Both the position numbers and the translations under genes were made by a program. The notes beneath the pieces are model-generated. The model did not search any database and had not been told where the DNA came from. It saw only the letters and a list, made by a program, of their open reading frames with translations. Of a DNA stretch of 64,000 bases, positions 51,682-60,479 are shown one piece after another. The first letter of the stretch is position 1, and each line of letters opens with the position of its first letter. Source of the DNA: Parabacteroides faecalis (GTDB lineage Bacteria > Bacteroidota > Bacteroidia > Bacteroidales > Tannerellaceae); contig NZ_JAKZMM010000008.1 in assembly GCF_022809355.1 (NCBI RefSeq), positions 48,990 through 112,989 of the forward strand. Reading direction: 5' to 3'.

Positions 51682-51758
51682 CAATTCTTTAATCCACGCC
51701 GTGGTTTACTTAGTTCACGTCGTGGATTAAGTAGTTCACGACGTGAACTAAAGAATTG
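51682..51758. repeat. Tandem array of three 21 bp palindromic units
   Basis: Units at 51689-51709, 51710-51730 and 51731-51751, centred exactly 21 bp apart (51699, 51720, 51741). Cores: CCACGCCGTGG, TTCACGTCGTGGA and GTTCACGACGTGAAC. CAATTCTTTA (51682-51691) and TAAAGAATTG (51749-51758) flank the array as an inverted repeat. No T-run follows. It is in the gap between corA and the gene at 51918; the remainder (51759-51917) shows no clear promoter. Confidence 0.85.
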
Positions 51759-51917
51759 TTCGGGAATACGAAAAGAATTTTTGCCTTTAACAGGAAGAAT
51801 ACGCAAGAGTGGTATATTTTTTGAAGGAAGATAAACAAAAGGGGATTTTTGTCAGTTTTGTATATGAAGCTGGTTTCAGAGATTCCAGATGGATTAATGA
51901 TTAGAATTAAAAAGGAT

Positions 51918-52829
51918 ATGCAGTTAGATTTCAATCCGATTACCGTCGATGACAAAAAGACGATCACTTCTTTTACGTTGTCTTCTCCGTTGCGCAATTG
52001 CGATTTGGCTTTTTCCAATATGTGTAGCTGGCGTTTCCTGTATCAAAGTGAGTTCGCTGTCTATAAGAACTTTCTGTTGATTCGTTTCCGCATAGAAGAT
52101 AAAAACCGGATCGCTTATATGCGGCCTATCGGAAGTGGCGACTTCAAGGACGCTTTATTGCAGTTGGAAGAAGATTCCTGGCAACACGGACATCCGTTGC
52201 TGATGCTGGGTGTGACACCTGTATCGAAAGATTTGCTGGAAGAGGCTTTCCCGGGCGAGTTTACTTACATTCCCGAGCGGGATTACTTTGATTATATTTA
52301 CTTACGCGAAGATTTGGCCACCCTGAAAGGCAAGAAATTCCAGGCAAAGCGGAATCATGTCAATAAGTTCAAGAAGCAATATGCGTACGAATATGTCCCT
52401 TTGACGCCTGAACTGATACCCGAATGTCTGGAACTGGAAGCGAAATGGTACAAGGCAAACCGTACGGATGCGGATCAGGAAGAGTTGAGAGAAGAACGGC
52501 AGTCGATGATTTTTGCCCTTCAGCATTTTAAGGAACTGGATCTGATGGGCGGAGCAATCCGGATAGATAATCAGTTGGTGGCATTTACCTTTGGTTCGCC
52601 GATCAATCAGGATACGTTTGGCGTGCATGTCGAAAAGGCGGATACCCATTACGATGGAGCTTACAGCATCATCAATCAGGAATTTGCTTCCCGCATTCCC
52701 GAGCAATACCTTTATATAAATAGAGAGGAAGATCTGGGTATTCCCGGTTTGCGGCAGGCGAAGTTATCTTACAATCCGACGATATTGCTTCCGAAAGCCG
52801 CCGTTATCAAAAAGATTAAATCGGAATAA
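51918..52829 (+). CDS. DUF2156-type protein (phosphatidylglycerol lysyltransferase-like domain)
   Basis: About 303 residues from MQLDFNPITVDDKKTI, chosen because AAAAAGGAT precedes it and earlier starts add unrelated residues. A GNAT-like double domain of the DUF2156/aminoacyl-phospholipid-transferase group: LRNCDLAFSNMCSWRFLYQ, AKRNHVNKFKKQY, FTFGSPINQDTFGVHVEKAD and YINREEDLGIPGLRQAKLSYNP are typical. There are no membrane helices, so it is not a full MprF-like enzyme; the substrate may be a free aminoacyl acceptor. It is 5 bp before the Eis-like gene, in one operon. Confidence 0.85.
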   Translation: MQLDFNPITVDDKKTITSFTLSSPLRNCDLAFSNMCSWRFLYQSEFAVYKNFLLIRFRIEDKNRIAYMRPIGSGDFKDALLQLEEDSWQHGHPLLMLGVTPVSKDLLEEAFPGEFTYIPERDYFDYIYLREDLATLKGKKFQAKRNHVNKFKKQYAYEYVPLTPELIPECLELEAKWYKANRTDADQEELREERQSMIFALQHFKELDLMGGAIRIDNQLVAFTFGSPINQDTFGVHVEKADTHYDGAYSIINQEFASRIPEQYLYINREEDLGIPGLRQAKLSYNPTILLPKAAVIKKIKSE

Positions 52830-52834
52830 GGCCT

Positions 52835-53761
52835 ATGGAGCGGAAAGATCAAATCATCCAGCTTTGGCGGTGCTGCTTTGAAGACAGCGAAGATTTTATC
52901 TACCGTTTCTTCAGTCAGGTTTATCAGGATCAAAATGCTTGGACGCTGGAGAAAGACGGGCGAATTGTCTGCGCCATGCAGTTACTTCCTTATACCATTA
53001 ATTATTATGGCCAGTCGATTCCGGCTACCTATATATATGGTGTCTGTACACATCCGGATTATCGTCGGCGTGGCTATATGCATCAGCTGTTGGAACAAGC
53101 TTTTGTACGCTTGAAAGAGCAGGGTAGTGGATTGGCTTTTCTGATTCCGGCCCACGACTGGCTGTTCGACTGCTACCGGAAATCCGGTTTTACCGAAGCC
53201 TTTGGTTGCCGGCATGCGACCCAAACTTATCCGGCAATTCCTCCGTATCCGCTTGCCGGAGTGGAAGAGTTAACGGTTTCTGATTTGTATGCTGGCTGGC
53301 GTTATCTGGATCGGAAGTGGCGGGAAGAACCGGTTTCCATATTACATTCTTGGGAAGATTTCCAATTCCTTTACCAAGATATCATAGCCAGTGATGGAAA
53401 ATGTTTCCTGTATCGGCAGGAACAAGAGATACAAGGTGTACTAATGGCTGTACCTTCCGGAGAAAAACTCTTCCTGCCTGAATGGAAAGCCGATACGGAA
53501 TCAGTACGCGGTACCTTATTTCAGGCTGCAGCAGCTGTCTTTCAACGGCAGGAAATCGACTATCGTTTGCCGGGAAAGACAGCACGATATGGGATGGCAC
53601 GTATTCTCTCTCCTGAGCGATTCCTATCGCGTTGGAAAGAGATGCATCCTGACAAACCATTGACGGACGAAGCCTGGCAAGCATGGTCTGTCCGGGAACA
53701 GACAACATGCTTACTGGATGAACCGGAATCGTCCGGTTATATGCGGTTGATGATGGACTGA
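52835..53761 (+). CDS. Eis-like GNAT N-acetyltransferase
   Basis: 308 residues. An N-terminal GNAT domain with the acetyl-CoA loop VCTHPDYRRRGYMHQLL (about 70-86) is followed by a second GNAT-like region and a C-terminal SCP2-like part, as in the enhanced-intracellular-survival (Eis) group, which acetylates amines on small molecules or proteins. The acceptor is unknown. It ends 5 bp before the convergent sigma-54 regulator gene with no terminator seen. Confidence 0.85.
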   Translation: MERKDQIIQLWRCCFEDSEDFIYRFFSQVYQDQNAWTLEKDGRIVCAMQLLPYTINYYGQSIPATYIYGVCTHPDYRRRGYMHQLLEQAFVRLKEQGSGLAFLIPAHDWLFDCYRKSGFTEAFGCRHATQTYPAIPPYPLAGVEELTVSDLYAGWRYLDRKWREEPVSILHSWEDFQFLYQDIIASDGKCFLYRQEQEIQGVLMAVPSGEKLFLPEWKADTESVRGTLFQAAAAVFQRQEIDYRLPGKTARYGMARILSPERFLSRWKEMHPDKPLTDEAWQAWSVREQTTCLLDEPESSGYMRLMMD

Positions 53762-53766
53762 AAGCT

Positions 53767-55104
53767 TTATTCTATCTGATATAGTTTCAGTTTGTTGTAG
53801 AGAGTCTTTCGGTCAATACCCAACATTTGCGCTGCTTTCGTCTTGTTGTTACCGCATTCCTGCAAAGCCTTTCGGATAAGATCAATCTCATGGTTTCCGT
53901 CACGCAACTGAGAGACGGAATGTTTGGCTTGCGGCGTTTCGCGGAGTTCGTCAGGCAATTCGGCACAAGTGATGAAGCGTCCTTTGGCCAGCAAGGTAGC
54001 ATAGCGGATCACATTCTTCATCTGGCGCAGATTGCCGGGCCAGCTGTATGACTGGAAGAGACGGATTGTTTCGGCATCAAAACCGATGATATCTTTCTTC
54101 AGCTCGGCATTGGCCAGATCCAGGAAATTATTGGCAAACAGCATCAAGTCTTCCTGACGTTCGCAAAGGTCTGGAATCCGGATGGTAAATTCATTGATTC
54201 GATGGTACAAGTCTTCTCGGAAATCTCCTTTTTCAATGGCTTGACGCAGATTCTCGTTCGTGGCAGATACCAGACGAACGTTGATGGTGATCTCCTGATT
54301 ACTGCCGACCGGCCGGACTTTCCTTTCCTGCAGGGCGCGCAAAAGCTGGACTTGCACTTCGTAAGTCAGGTTACCGATTTCGTCGAGGAAGATAGTTCCG
54401 CCTTGTGCTGCAACAAAAGCGCCGACTTTATTGTCGATGGCTCCGGTGAAAGAACCTTTTACATGACCGAAGAATTCAGAAGCAGCCAGATCTTTGGGAA
54501 TAGCACCGCAATCGACAGCCACAAAAGGAGCGTTGGCCCGATTACTTTGCTCGTGAATCCGGCGGGCAACATATTCTTTGCCGGTTCCGCTCGATCCTGT
54601 GATCAATACCGACATATCCGTAGGTGCAACCAGCCGGACATGCTCATACATCGAGACGGCCGCTTGGCTTACTCCTTCTATATACGGGTTCGAAACAGCA
54701 TTTCCGGCAGCAGTCTTTGTGCTTTTGCCGGTTGATAATTCAGGTACTTTTATGGTTTCTTTGATCTTCGTCAGCAATTCTTCCGGGTTGACTGGTTTGG
54801 AAATATAATCGGATGCTCCCAATTTGATCGCTTGTACGGCCGTATGGATATCGGCATAGCTGGTCATCATAATTAAGGCCACATCCGGATGTGTTTCTTT
54901 CAGCCATTTCAGCAATTCGATTCCATCCCGGTCAGGTAATCTCAAATCTGACAGGACCAACTGAAATGACCGGCTATCCAAACACTTTTGGGCGTCAGAA
55001 ACAGACGTCTGGGATTCTACAAGAAACCCTTTTCTGCCCAGCCAAGTCTTTAGCATTAGTGAAAAAGTAACATCATCTTCTACAATCAATATAGATGGCT
55101 GCAT
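53767..55104 (-). CDS. Orphan sigma-54-dependent response regulator
   Basis: 445 residues from MQPSILIVEDDVTFS; an upstream in-frame start adds 17 residues and passes over the promoter. Receiver with D10, D11 and phospho-acceptor D53; AAA+ domain with Walker A GSSGTGKE, sigma-54 loop GSFTGA and TIFLDEIGN; Fis-type HTH GNNKTKAAQMLGIDRKTLYNKLKLY. No kinase gene is nearby, so the partner is elsewhere. Its target is unknown. It is divergent from oxyR with a 110 bp gap. Confidence 0.92.
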   Translation of the reverse strand: MQPSILIVEDDVTFSLMLKTWLGRKGFLVESQTSVSDAQKCLDSRSFQLVLSDLRLPDRDGIELLKWLKETHPDVALIMMTSYADIHTAVQAIKLGASDYISKPVNPEELLTKIKETIKVPELSTGKSTKTAAGNAVSNPYIEGVSQAAVSMYEHVRLVAPTDMSVLITGSSGTGKEYVARRIHEQSNRANAPFVAVDCGAIPKDLAASEFFGHVKGSFTGAIDNKVGAFVAAQGGTIFLDEIGNLTYEVQVQLLRALQERKVRPVGSNQEITINVRLVSATNENLRQAIEKGDFREDLYHRINEFTIRIPDLCERQEDLMLFANNFLDLANAELKKDIIGFDAETIRLFQSYSWPGNLRQMKNVIRYATLLAKGRFITCAELPDELRETPQAKHSVSQLRDGNHEIDLIRKALQECGNNKTKAAQMLGIDRKTLYNKLKLYQIE

Positions 55105-55127
55105 ACATATACGTTTTTTTCTTTTGA

Positions 55128-55187
55128 CAAATATACAATATTTCATAGAATCCACCTACTAGAATCAAACAGAATCATGTACATTTG
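55128..55187. promoter_or_regulatory. Divergent promoters of the sigma-54 regulator and oxyR
   Basis: TATATTTG on the minus strand (complement of 55128-55135) and TACATTTG on the plus strand (55180-55187) each fit TAnnTTTG. The -7 boxes are 45 bp apart, so a regulator bound between them, such as OxyR itself, could control both. -33 boxes are not clear. Confidence 0.55.
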
Positions 55188-55214
55188 TAAAATAAACAGA
55201 ATAAAGATGTATTT

Positions 55215-56141
55215 ATGACGATTCAACAACTGGAATATATCTTGGCGATTAATAAATTCCGCCATTTTGCCAAGGCTGCCGAATACTGCCGGGTAACACA
55301 ACCAACGCTGAGTATGATGGTGCAGAAGTTGGAAGACGAGTTGGGAGTGAAGTTGTTTGACCGTTCTTCGCAGCCGGTTCGTCCGACATCGGCCGGTATG
55401 AAAGTATTGGAACAGGCCCAGCGCGTCTTGTATCAGGCTTCGCTGATCAAAGACATTGTAACGGAAGAGAAAGAATCGGTCCGAGGTTCTTTCCGGCTGG
55501 CTGTCTTGCCAACCATTGCTCCTTACTTATTGCCGCGTTTCCTGCAACATTTGGCGGAAGAACACAAGGATTTGGATATACGGATCCAGGAAATGCAGAC
55601 GGCTCCCACTTTATCTGCTTTGCTGAAAGGTGAAATCGATGCTGCCATTATCGCCAACCAACCGATAGAGAGCGAACTTCAGGGCCATTTTCTTTATTAT
55701 GAAGAATTCTTCGGCTATGTGTCGCGTAACGAACCTATTTTCGAAAAGGACAAAATCCGGACAACGGATATTAATGACGAACGTTTATGGTTACTTGACG
55801 AAGGACATTGCTTCCGCGATCAGCTGATGCGTTTCTGCCAGCGGGAGAAAGCCCGGGTTAATCAGGCGGCTTATCGTTTCGGTAGCCTGGAAACATTCAT
55901 GCACATGGTGGAAAGTGGTTATGGAATGACATTCATTCCGGAACTGGCTACCTTGCAACTCAGTCAGGAACAACAGGAAATGGTACGTCCGTTTGCTATT
56001 CCCAAGCCGACACGTGAAATCTATTTCGTTACACGGAAAGACTTTATCCGTCATTCCTTATCCAAGATCTTGATAGAGCATATTCAAGAAGCCGTTCCCA
56101 AAGATATGCTTCGTCTGAGAGCCGGACAAAAGGTTGTCTGA
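55215..56141 (+). CDS. oxyR: Peroxide-sensing LysR-type regulator OxyR
   Basis: 308 residues: N-terminal LysR winged helix (MTIQQLEYILAINKFRHFAKA) and a substrate-binding-like sensor domain. The redox cysteines are C199 (EGHCFRD) and C208 (RFCQREK), the same numbers and spacing as the disulfide pair of E. coli OxyR. It is activated by hydrogen peroxide and induces antioxidant genes. It is divergently placed from the orphan sigma-54 regulator. An aromatic amino acid operon follows after 110 bp and has its own promoter. Confidence 0.96.
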   Translation: MTIQQLEYILAINKFRHFAKAAEYCRVTQPTLSMMVQKLEDELGVKLFDRSSQPVRPTSAGMKVLEQAQRVLYQASLIKDIVTEEKESVRGSFRLAVLPTIAPYLLPRFLQHLAEEHKDLDIRIQEMQTAPTLSALLKGEIDAAIIANQPIESELQGHFLYYEEFFGYVSRNEPIFEKDKIRTTDINDERLWLLDEGHCFRDQLMRFCQREKARVNQAAYRFGSLETFMHMVESGYGMTFIPELATLQLSQEQQEMVRPFAIPKPTREIYFVTRKDFIRHSLSKILIEHIQEAVPKDMLRLRAGQKVV

Positions 56142-56194
56142 TCGGTATGGATTCGGAAAAATATCATTTTCTGAAGAAAAATATTACTTTTTTC

Positions 56195-56223
56195 TTGTTT
56201 TTACGGAAAAATCGTTATTTTTG
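56195..56223 (+). promoter_or_regulatory. Promoter of the aromatic amino acid operon
   Basis: TTG (56195-56197), 18 bp, then TATTTTTG (56216-56223). The start of transcription would be near 56230, about 22 nt before the leader peptide start codon. One of the best promoter matches in the window. Confidence 0.8.
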
Positions 56224-56251
56224 CCCCGTAATTAAAAACGAACAAATAAAG

Positions 56252-56329
56252 ATGACTCGATTTAGCTTTACATATTACTTTTATTACTTTTACTTTTATA
56301 GCAAGGTAAAGGCAGGAGTTTGTATGTAA
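56252..56329 (+). CDS. Phe/Tyr-rich leader peptide
   Basis: A 25-residue peptide (56252-56329 including TAA), too short for usual gene calling. Residues 4-16 hold 5 Phe and 6 Tyr out of 13, for example FTYYFYYFYFY at 6-16. The end (KVKAGVCM) carries the antiterminator strand in its codons. Such peptides sense tRNA charging: ribosomes stall at Phe/Tyr codons when these amino acids run short. The downstream genes make Phe and Tyr. The peptide itself has no other expected function. Confidence 0.85.
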   Translation: MTRFSFTYYFYYFYFYSKVKAGVCM

Positions 56330-56400
56330 AGAGTTGATGATAGTTTGTATGTATCAATAATCAGATATAAAGTCCTGCCGGAATCCGGTGGGACTTTTTT
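56311..56400 (+). promoter_or_regulatory. Transcription attenuator of the Phe/Tyr operon
   Basis: The terminator: AAAGTCCTGCCGG (56369-56381) pairs over 13 bp, including two G-T pairs, with CCGGTGGGACTTT (56385-56397) around an AAT loop, followed by T's to 56400. The antiterminator: GGCAGGA (56311-56317), within the last codons of the leader peptide, is the exact complement of TCCTGCC (56373-56379), the left arm of the terminator, with TTT/AAA beyond. A ribosome that reaches the stop codon covers GGCAGGA and termination follows; a ribosome stalled at the Phe/Tyr codons (56261-56299) leaves it free to block the terminator. pheA starts 60 bp on. Confidence 0.85.
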
Positions 56401-56459
56401 ATTATCTGGCAATTCGAGCCTGAAACTCAAATCCAATAAAAGACAAAAGAAACGTAACA

Positions 56460-57305
56460 ATGGAAAGAAAAGTAGCAATTCAAGGAATAGCCGGTTCGTA
56501 TCACGATATCGCAGCTCGCAGGTACTTTGAGAAGGATGAAGTGGAAACCATTCCCTGCAATACCTTTCGGGATGTCATTACGACTATCAAACGTGATCCT
56601 TCTATCTTGGGCTTGATGGCGATTGAAAATACCATCGCCGGAAGTTTGTTGCAGAATCATGAGTTGATCCGCGAAAGTGGCTTTAGTATTATCGGAGAAT
56701 ACAAATTGCGCATCTCTCATTCACTGGTAGCATTGCCGGGAACAAAGATCGAAGATGTAAAGGAAGTCAATTCGCATCCGATCGCTTTGATGCAATGTAC
56801 GGAATTCCTGGATACGATTCCTTATGCCAAAGTTGTCGAGAAAGACGATACGGCTTCGAGTGCTCGTTGGATTGCCGAGAACCAGTTGAAAGGTCATGCT
56901 GCAATTTGCGGTAAACTGGCTGCCGAAATTTATGGAATGGAAGTATTGGCTGAAGGAATCGAGACCAATAAACGGAACTTCACCCGTTTTCTGGCGATTG
57001 CCGATCGTTGGACGGCCGACGAGATGATGAAAGATTCTATCAAGAATAAAGCATCTCTTGTATTTGCCTTGCCTCACACAGCCGGCAGCCTTTCCAAGGT
57101 TTTGTCTGTTCTTTCTTTCTACGACATGAATCTGACAAAGATACAATCATTACCGATTATTGGCCGTGAATGGGAATATATGTTCTATATCAACCTGACT
57201 TTTGTGGATTATACCCGATACAGACAGGCGTTGGATGCGATCCGGCCATTGACAAAGGACTTTAAAATATTAGGTGAATATGAAGAAGGAAGACAAGGTT
57301 TGTAA
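56460..57305 (+). CDS. pheA: Prephenate dehydratase
   Basis: 281 residues, converting prephenate to phenylpyruvate. The catalytic domain (about 1-185) has IQGIAGSYHDIAAR, IENTIAGSL, and the active-site NKRNFTRFLAI (TRF). The C-terminal ACT domain (about 200-275) has GSLSKVLSVLSFYDMNLTKIQSLPI; the usual Phe-binding ESRP reads QSLP, so feedback inhibition by Phe may be weak or different, an inference. First structural gene after the attenuator. Its last 26 bp overlap the start of the aminotransferase gene. Confidence 0.93.
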   Translation: MERKVAIQGIAGSYHDIAARRYFEKDEVETIPCNTFRDVITTIKRDPSILGLMAIENTIAGSLLQNHELIRESGFSIIGEYKLRISHSLVALPGTKIEDVKEVNSHPIALMQCTEFLDTIPYAKVVEKDDTASSARWIAENQLKGHAAICGKLAAEIYGMEVLAEGIETNKRNFTRFLAIADRWTADEMMKDSIKNKASLVFALPHTAGSLSKVLSVLSFYDMNLTKIQSLPIIGREWEYMFYINLTFVDYTRYRQALDAIRPLTKDFKILGEYEEGRQGL

Positions 57306-58464
57306 AATCGTTCCTGCCGAACGGGTGAACAGCGTACAGGAATACTATTTTTCCAAGAAACTCAAGGAAGTGGCAGAAATGAATGCTGCCGGGAAAAAGG
57401 TGATCAACTTAGGCATCGGTAGTCCGGATTTACCTCCTTCCGAACAAACGATCGAAACCTTATGCCAGCATGCCCGCAATGCCAACGAACACGGTTATCA
57501 GCCGTATGTGGGAATTCCTGAATTGCGCCAGGCATTTGCCGACTGGTATAAAACCTGGTATCAGGTAGAGCTGGATCCGAAGTCTGAAATCCAGCCGCTG
57601 ATTGGTTCAAAGGAAGGCATTCTGCATATTTCACTGGCTTTCCTGAATCCGGGTGATGGTGTGTTGGTTCCGAATCCGGGTTATCCGACGTATAGCTCGG
57701 TCAGCAAATTGGTACAGGCGAATTTGATTCCGTATGAACTGAAGGAAGAGTTAGGCTGGCAACCGGATTTCGATGAGTTGGAAAAGATGGACTTGTCGAA
57801 CGTGAAGTTGATGTGGACGAACTATCCGAATATGCCGACCGGAGCAAATGCCAGTATGGAACTGTATCAAAAGCTGGTTGACTTTGGTAGAAAGCATGGT
57901 ATTATTATATGTAACGATAATCCGTATAGCTTTATCCTGAACGAACATCCGTTGAGTATTTTGAGTATTCCGGGAGCAAAGGATATTTGTATTGAACTGA
58001 ACTCCATGAGTAAAGCGCATAATATGCCGGGCTGGCGTATGGCCATGTTGGCATCCAACAAACAGTTTGTTCAGTGGATACTGAAAGTGAAGAGTAACAT
58101 TGATTCAGGTCAGTTCAAACCGATGCAACATGCGGCAGTTGAGGCTTTGGCCGCTCCAAAGGCTTGGTATGATAAGATGAACGAAACGTATCGCAGCCGT
58201 CGGGCTTTGGCCGGAGAAATCATGCATACCTTGGGTTGTACTTACGATGAGAACCAGGTCGGCATGTTCTTGTGGGGAAGAATTCCTGATATATACAGCG
58301 GCAGTGAAGAATTGGCTGATAAAGTTTTATATGAGGCGAATGTCTTCCTTACACCGGGATTTATCTTCGGCAGTCAGGGAAACCGTTTTATCCGGATCTC
58401 GCTTTGCTGTAATAACCAGATGTTGCAGGAGGCTTTAACTCGTATTCAGAAAGTTATTAAATGA
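57280..58464 (+). CDS. PLP-dependent aminotransferase of the aromatic pathway
   Basis: About 394 residues from ATG at 57280 (a GTG two codons earlier is possible). Fold-type I aminotransferase: INLGIGSPDLPPSEQ, YPNMPTGANA and the PLP lysine in SMSKAHNMPGWR; RFIRIS holds the carboxylate-binding Arg. In this operon it most likely transaminates phenylpyruvate and 4-hydroxyphenylpyruvate (or prephenate); a different amino acid is possible from sequence alone. Its start overlaps pheA by 26 bp, indicating coupled translation. Confidence 0.9.
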   Translation: MKKEDKVCKIVPAERVNSVQEYYFSKKLKEVAEMNAAGKKVINLGIGSPDLPPSEQTIETLCQHARNANEHGYQPYVGIPELRQAFADWYKTWYQVELDPKSEIQPLIGSKEGILHISLAFLNPGDGVLVPNPGYPTYSSVSKLVQANLIPYELKEELGWQPDFDELEKMDLSNVKLMWTNYPNMPTGANASMELYQKLVDFGRKHGIIICNDNPYSFILNEHPLSILSIPGAKDICIELNSMSKAHNMPGWRMAMLASNKQFVQWILKVKSNIDSGQFKPMQHAAVEALAAPKAWYDKMNETYRSRRALAGEIMHTLGCTYDENQVGMFLWGRIPDIYSGSEELADKVLYEANVFLTPGFIFGSQGNRFIRISLCCNNQMLQEALTRIQKVIK

Positions 58465-58494
58465 AGTCTAAATAATAAAAAGAAAAATATAGTC

Positions 58495-59586
58495 ATGGAA
58501 GAGATGAAATTAGAATCTATTTTACTACCGGGAATTGATCCGCAGCGTCCGATTGTTATTGCTGGTCCTTGTAGTGCAGAATCAGAAGAACAAGTATTGG
58601 AAACAGCCAAGAATTTGGCATCCAAAGGCATTAAGATATTCCGTGCCGGTATTTGGAAACCGCGTACCAAACCCGGAGGATTCGAAGGAATCGGCGTGAT
58701 TGGTCTGCCGTGGTTGAAGAAGGTCAAAGAAGAAACCGGTATGTATGTAGCTACCGAAGTCGCTAACAAAGATCATGTCTTCGAAGCTTTGAAGGCTGGT
58801 GTTGATATCTTGTGGATCGGAGCTCGTACAACGGTTAACCCGTTTGCAGTACAGGAAATTGCGGATGCTTTGCGTGGTGTAGATATTCCTGTTTTGGTAA
58901 AGAACCCGGTTAATCCGGATCTCGAATTGTGGATCGGAGCTTTCCAGCGTCTGTACGGTGCCGGTATCAAGCGTCTGGGTGCCATTCATCGCGGATTCAG
59001 TTCTTACGATAAGAAGATCTACCGCAACTTGCCTTTGTGGCATATTCCGATTGAACTGCGTCGTCGGATGCCGAATCTGCCAATCTTCTGCGATCCGAGC
59101 CACATCGGTGGTAAACGCGAACTGATAGCTCCGCTTTGTCAGCAGGCAATGGACTTGAGTCTGGATGGTTTGATGATCGAATCGCATTGTAATCCGGATG
59201 CTGCCTGGAGTGATGCTGCCCAGCAGATTACACCGGATGTATTGGATTACGTACTGAACTTGCTGGTGATCCGTGAATCAACCCAGACAACCGAGAATTT
59301 AAGTGCTTTACGCCGCCAGATTGATGGTATCGACGAACAGGTATTGGAGTTATTGGCAAAGCGTATGCGTATTTCAAAGGAAATTGGGGTTTACAAGAAA
59401 GAACATAATATGCCAATCCTGCAATCTCCGCGTTACAGCGAGATTCTGGAGAACCGTTCCGATATGGGACAGCAGATGGATTTGAATACCGACTTTATCA
59501 AGAAGATATTAAGTCTGATTCACGAAGAATCTGTCCGCCAGCAAATGATTATTATGAACGAAGAACAAGAGCAAGAACAAAAATAA
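58495..59586 (+). CDS. Bifunctional DAHP synthase / chorismate mutase
   Basis: 363 residues. Residues about 1-260 are a 3-deoxy-7-phosphoheptulonate synthase of the KDO8P-like type (IVIAGPCSAES, FRAGIWKPRTKPGGFEG, CDPSHIGGKR), the first step of the shikimate pathway. Residues about 265-350 form an AroQ-type chorismate mutase (LRRQIDGIDEQVLELLAKRM), the first step of the Phe/Tyr branch. The fusion lets the operon control both entry and branch point, and the mutase domain may regulate the synthase, as known for such fusions. The tail is Glu/Gln-rich (EEQEQEQK). Confidence 0.95.
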   Translation: MEEMKLESILLPGIDPQRPIVIAGPCSAESEEQVLETAKNLASKGIKIFRAGIWKPRTKPGGFEGIGVIGLPWLKKVKEETGMYVATEVANKDHVFEALKAGVDILWIGARTTVNPFAVQEIADALRGVDIPVLVKNPVNPDLELWIGAFQRLYGAGIKRLGAIHRGFSSYDKKIYRNLPLWHIPIELRRRMPNLPIFCDPSHIGGKRELIAPLCQQAMDLSLDGLMIESHCNPDAAWSDAAQQITPDVLDYVLNLLVIRESTQTTENLSALRRQIDGIDEQVLELLAKRMRISKEIGVYKKEHNMPILQSPRYSEILENRSDMGQQMDLNTDFIKKILSLIHEESVRQQMIIMNEEQEQEQK

Positions 59587-59595
59587 GACGTCACG

Positions 59596-60369
59596 ATGAA
59601 GATTCTGATTTTAGGAGCCGGGAAAATGGGTTCTTTCTTTACGGATTTGCTTAGCTTTGACCATGAGGTCGCTGTTCTGGAAAAAGATCCGAAACGGATG
59701 CGTTTTATTTATAATGCAGTCCGGATGCAACAGGTGGAGGAAGTGAAGGACTTTGCTCCGGAACTGGTGATCAATTGTGTGACATTGAATCATACGATTG
59801 ATGCCTTTCGGGAAGTATTGCCTTACTTGCAGCCGTATTGTATCATTGCCGATATTGCTTCGGTCAAGACACATTTGAAGGAATTTTACGAGACTTGTGG
59901 TTTTCCTTATGTGTCAACACACCCGATGTTTGGGCCAACTTTTGCCAATCTGGGAAATCTGGAGAAGGAAAATACCATTATCATCTCGGAAGGCGATCAT
60001 CTGGGAAAGATCTTCTTCAAGGACTTATACAGCCGCCTGCATCTGAATATCCGTGAATATACGTTTGAAGAGCACGATAAAGTGGTGGCTTATTCATTGG
60101 GTATTCCTTTCGCTTCGACCATGGTCTTTGCGGCTACGATGAAACATCAGGATGCGCCGGGTACGACTTTCAAACGGCACATGAAGATTGCCCGTGGCCT
60201 GCTTTCGGAAGATGATTATCTGTTGACGGAAATTCTGTTTAATCCGCGGACTCCGAAGCAGATCGAACGGATTCAGGAGGAATTGAATACGCTGCTGGAT
60301 ATTATCAAGAATAGAGATACGGATGGTATCAAGACTTTCCTGACTAAAATCCGGAAGAATATCGAATAA
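59596..60369 (+). CDS. tyrA: Prephenate dehydrogenase
   Basis: 257 residues, converting prephenate to 4-hydroxyphenylpyruvate with NAD(P). The Rossmann motif is GAGKMG at residues 7-12; HPMFGP (about 114-119) is the active-site motif of the TyrA family. There is no ACT domain, so feedback by Tyr must act elsewhere, which suits the Tyr codons of the leader peptide. The last gene of the operon, 9 bp after the DAHP synthase gene; a terminator follows. Confidence 0.92.
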   Translation: MKILILGAGKMGSFFTDLLSFDHEVAVLEKDPKRMRFIYNAVRMQQVEEVKDFAPELVINCVTLNHTIDAFREVLPYLQPYCIIADIASVKTHLKEFYETCGFPYVSTHPMFGPTFANLGNLEKENTIIISEGDHLGKIFFKDLYSRLHLNIREYTFEEHDKVVAYSLGIPFASTMVFAATMKHQDAPGTTFKRHMKIARGLLSEDDYLLTEILFNPRTPKQIERIQEELNTLLDIIKNRDTDGIKTFLTKIRKNIE

Positions 60370-60431
60370 TACCGGCGTGTCTTTTAAATACGCTTCTTTC
60401 ACAACGAAGATAAACAGTTGTTTTTTACTGT

Positions 60432-60479
60432 CATCCTGTGATGCGAGGTGAATGCCCGTATCACAGGATGTTTCTTTTG
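60432..60479 (+). terminator. Terminator of the aromatic operon
   Basis: CATCCTGTGAT (60432-60442) pairs with ATCACAGGATG (60460-60470), 11 bp and a 17-nt loop, followed by TTTCTTTTG. The T-run is broken by one C. Confidence 0.8.

Noticed and set aside
56147..56251. Longer 60-codon version of the leader peptide
   Set aside because: Its first 35 codons run through the promoter; the real start must be the ATG at 56252 downstream of the -7 box.
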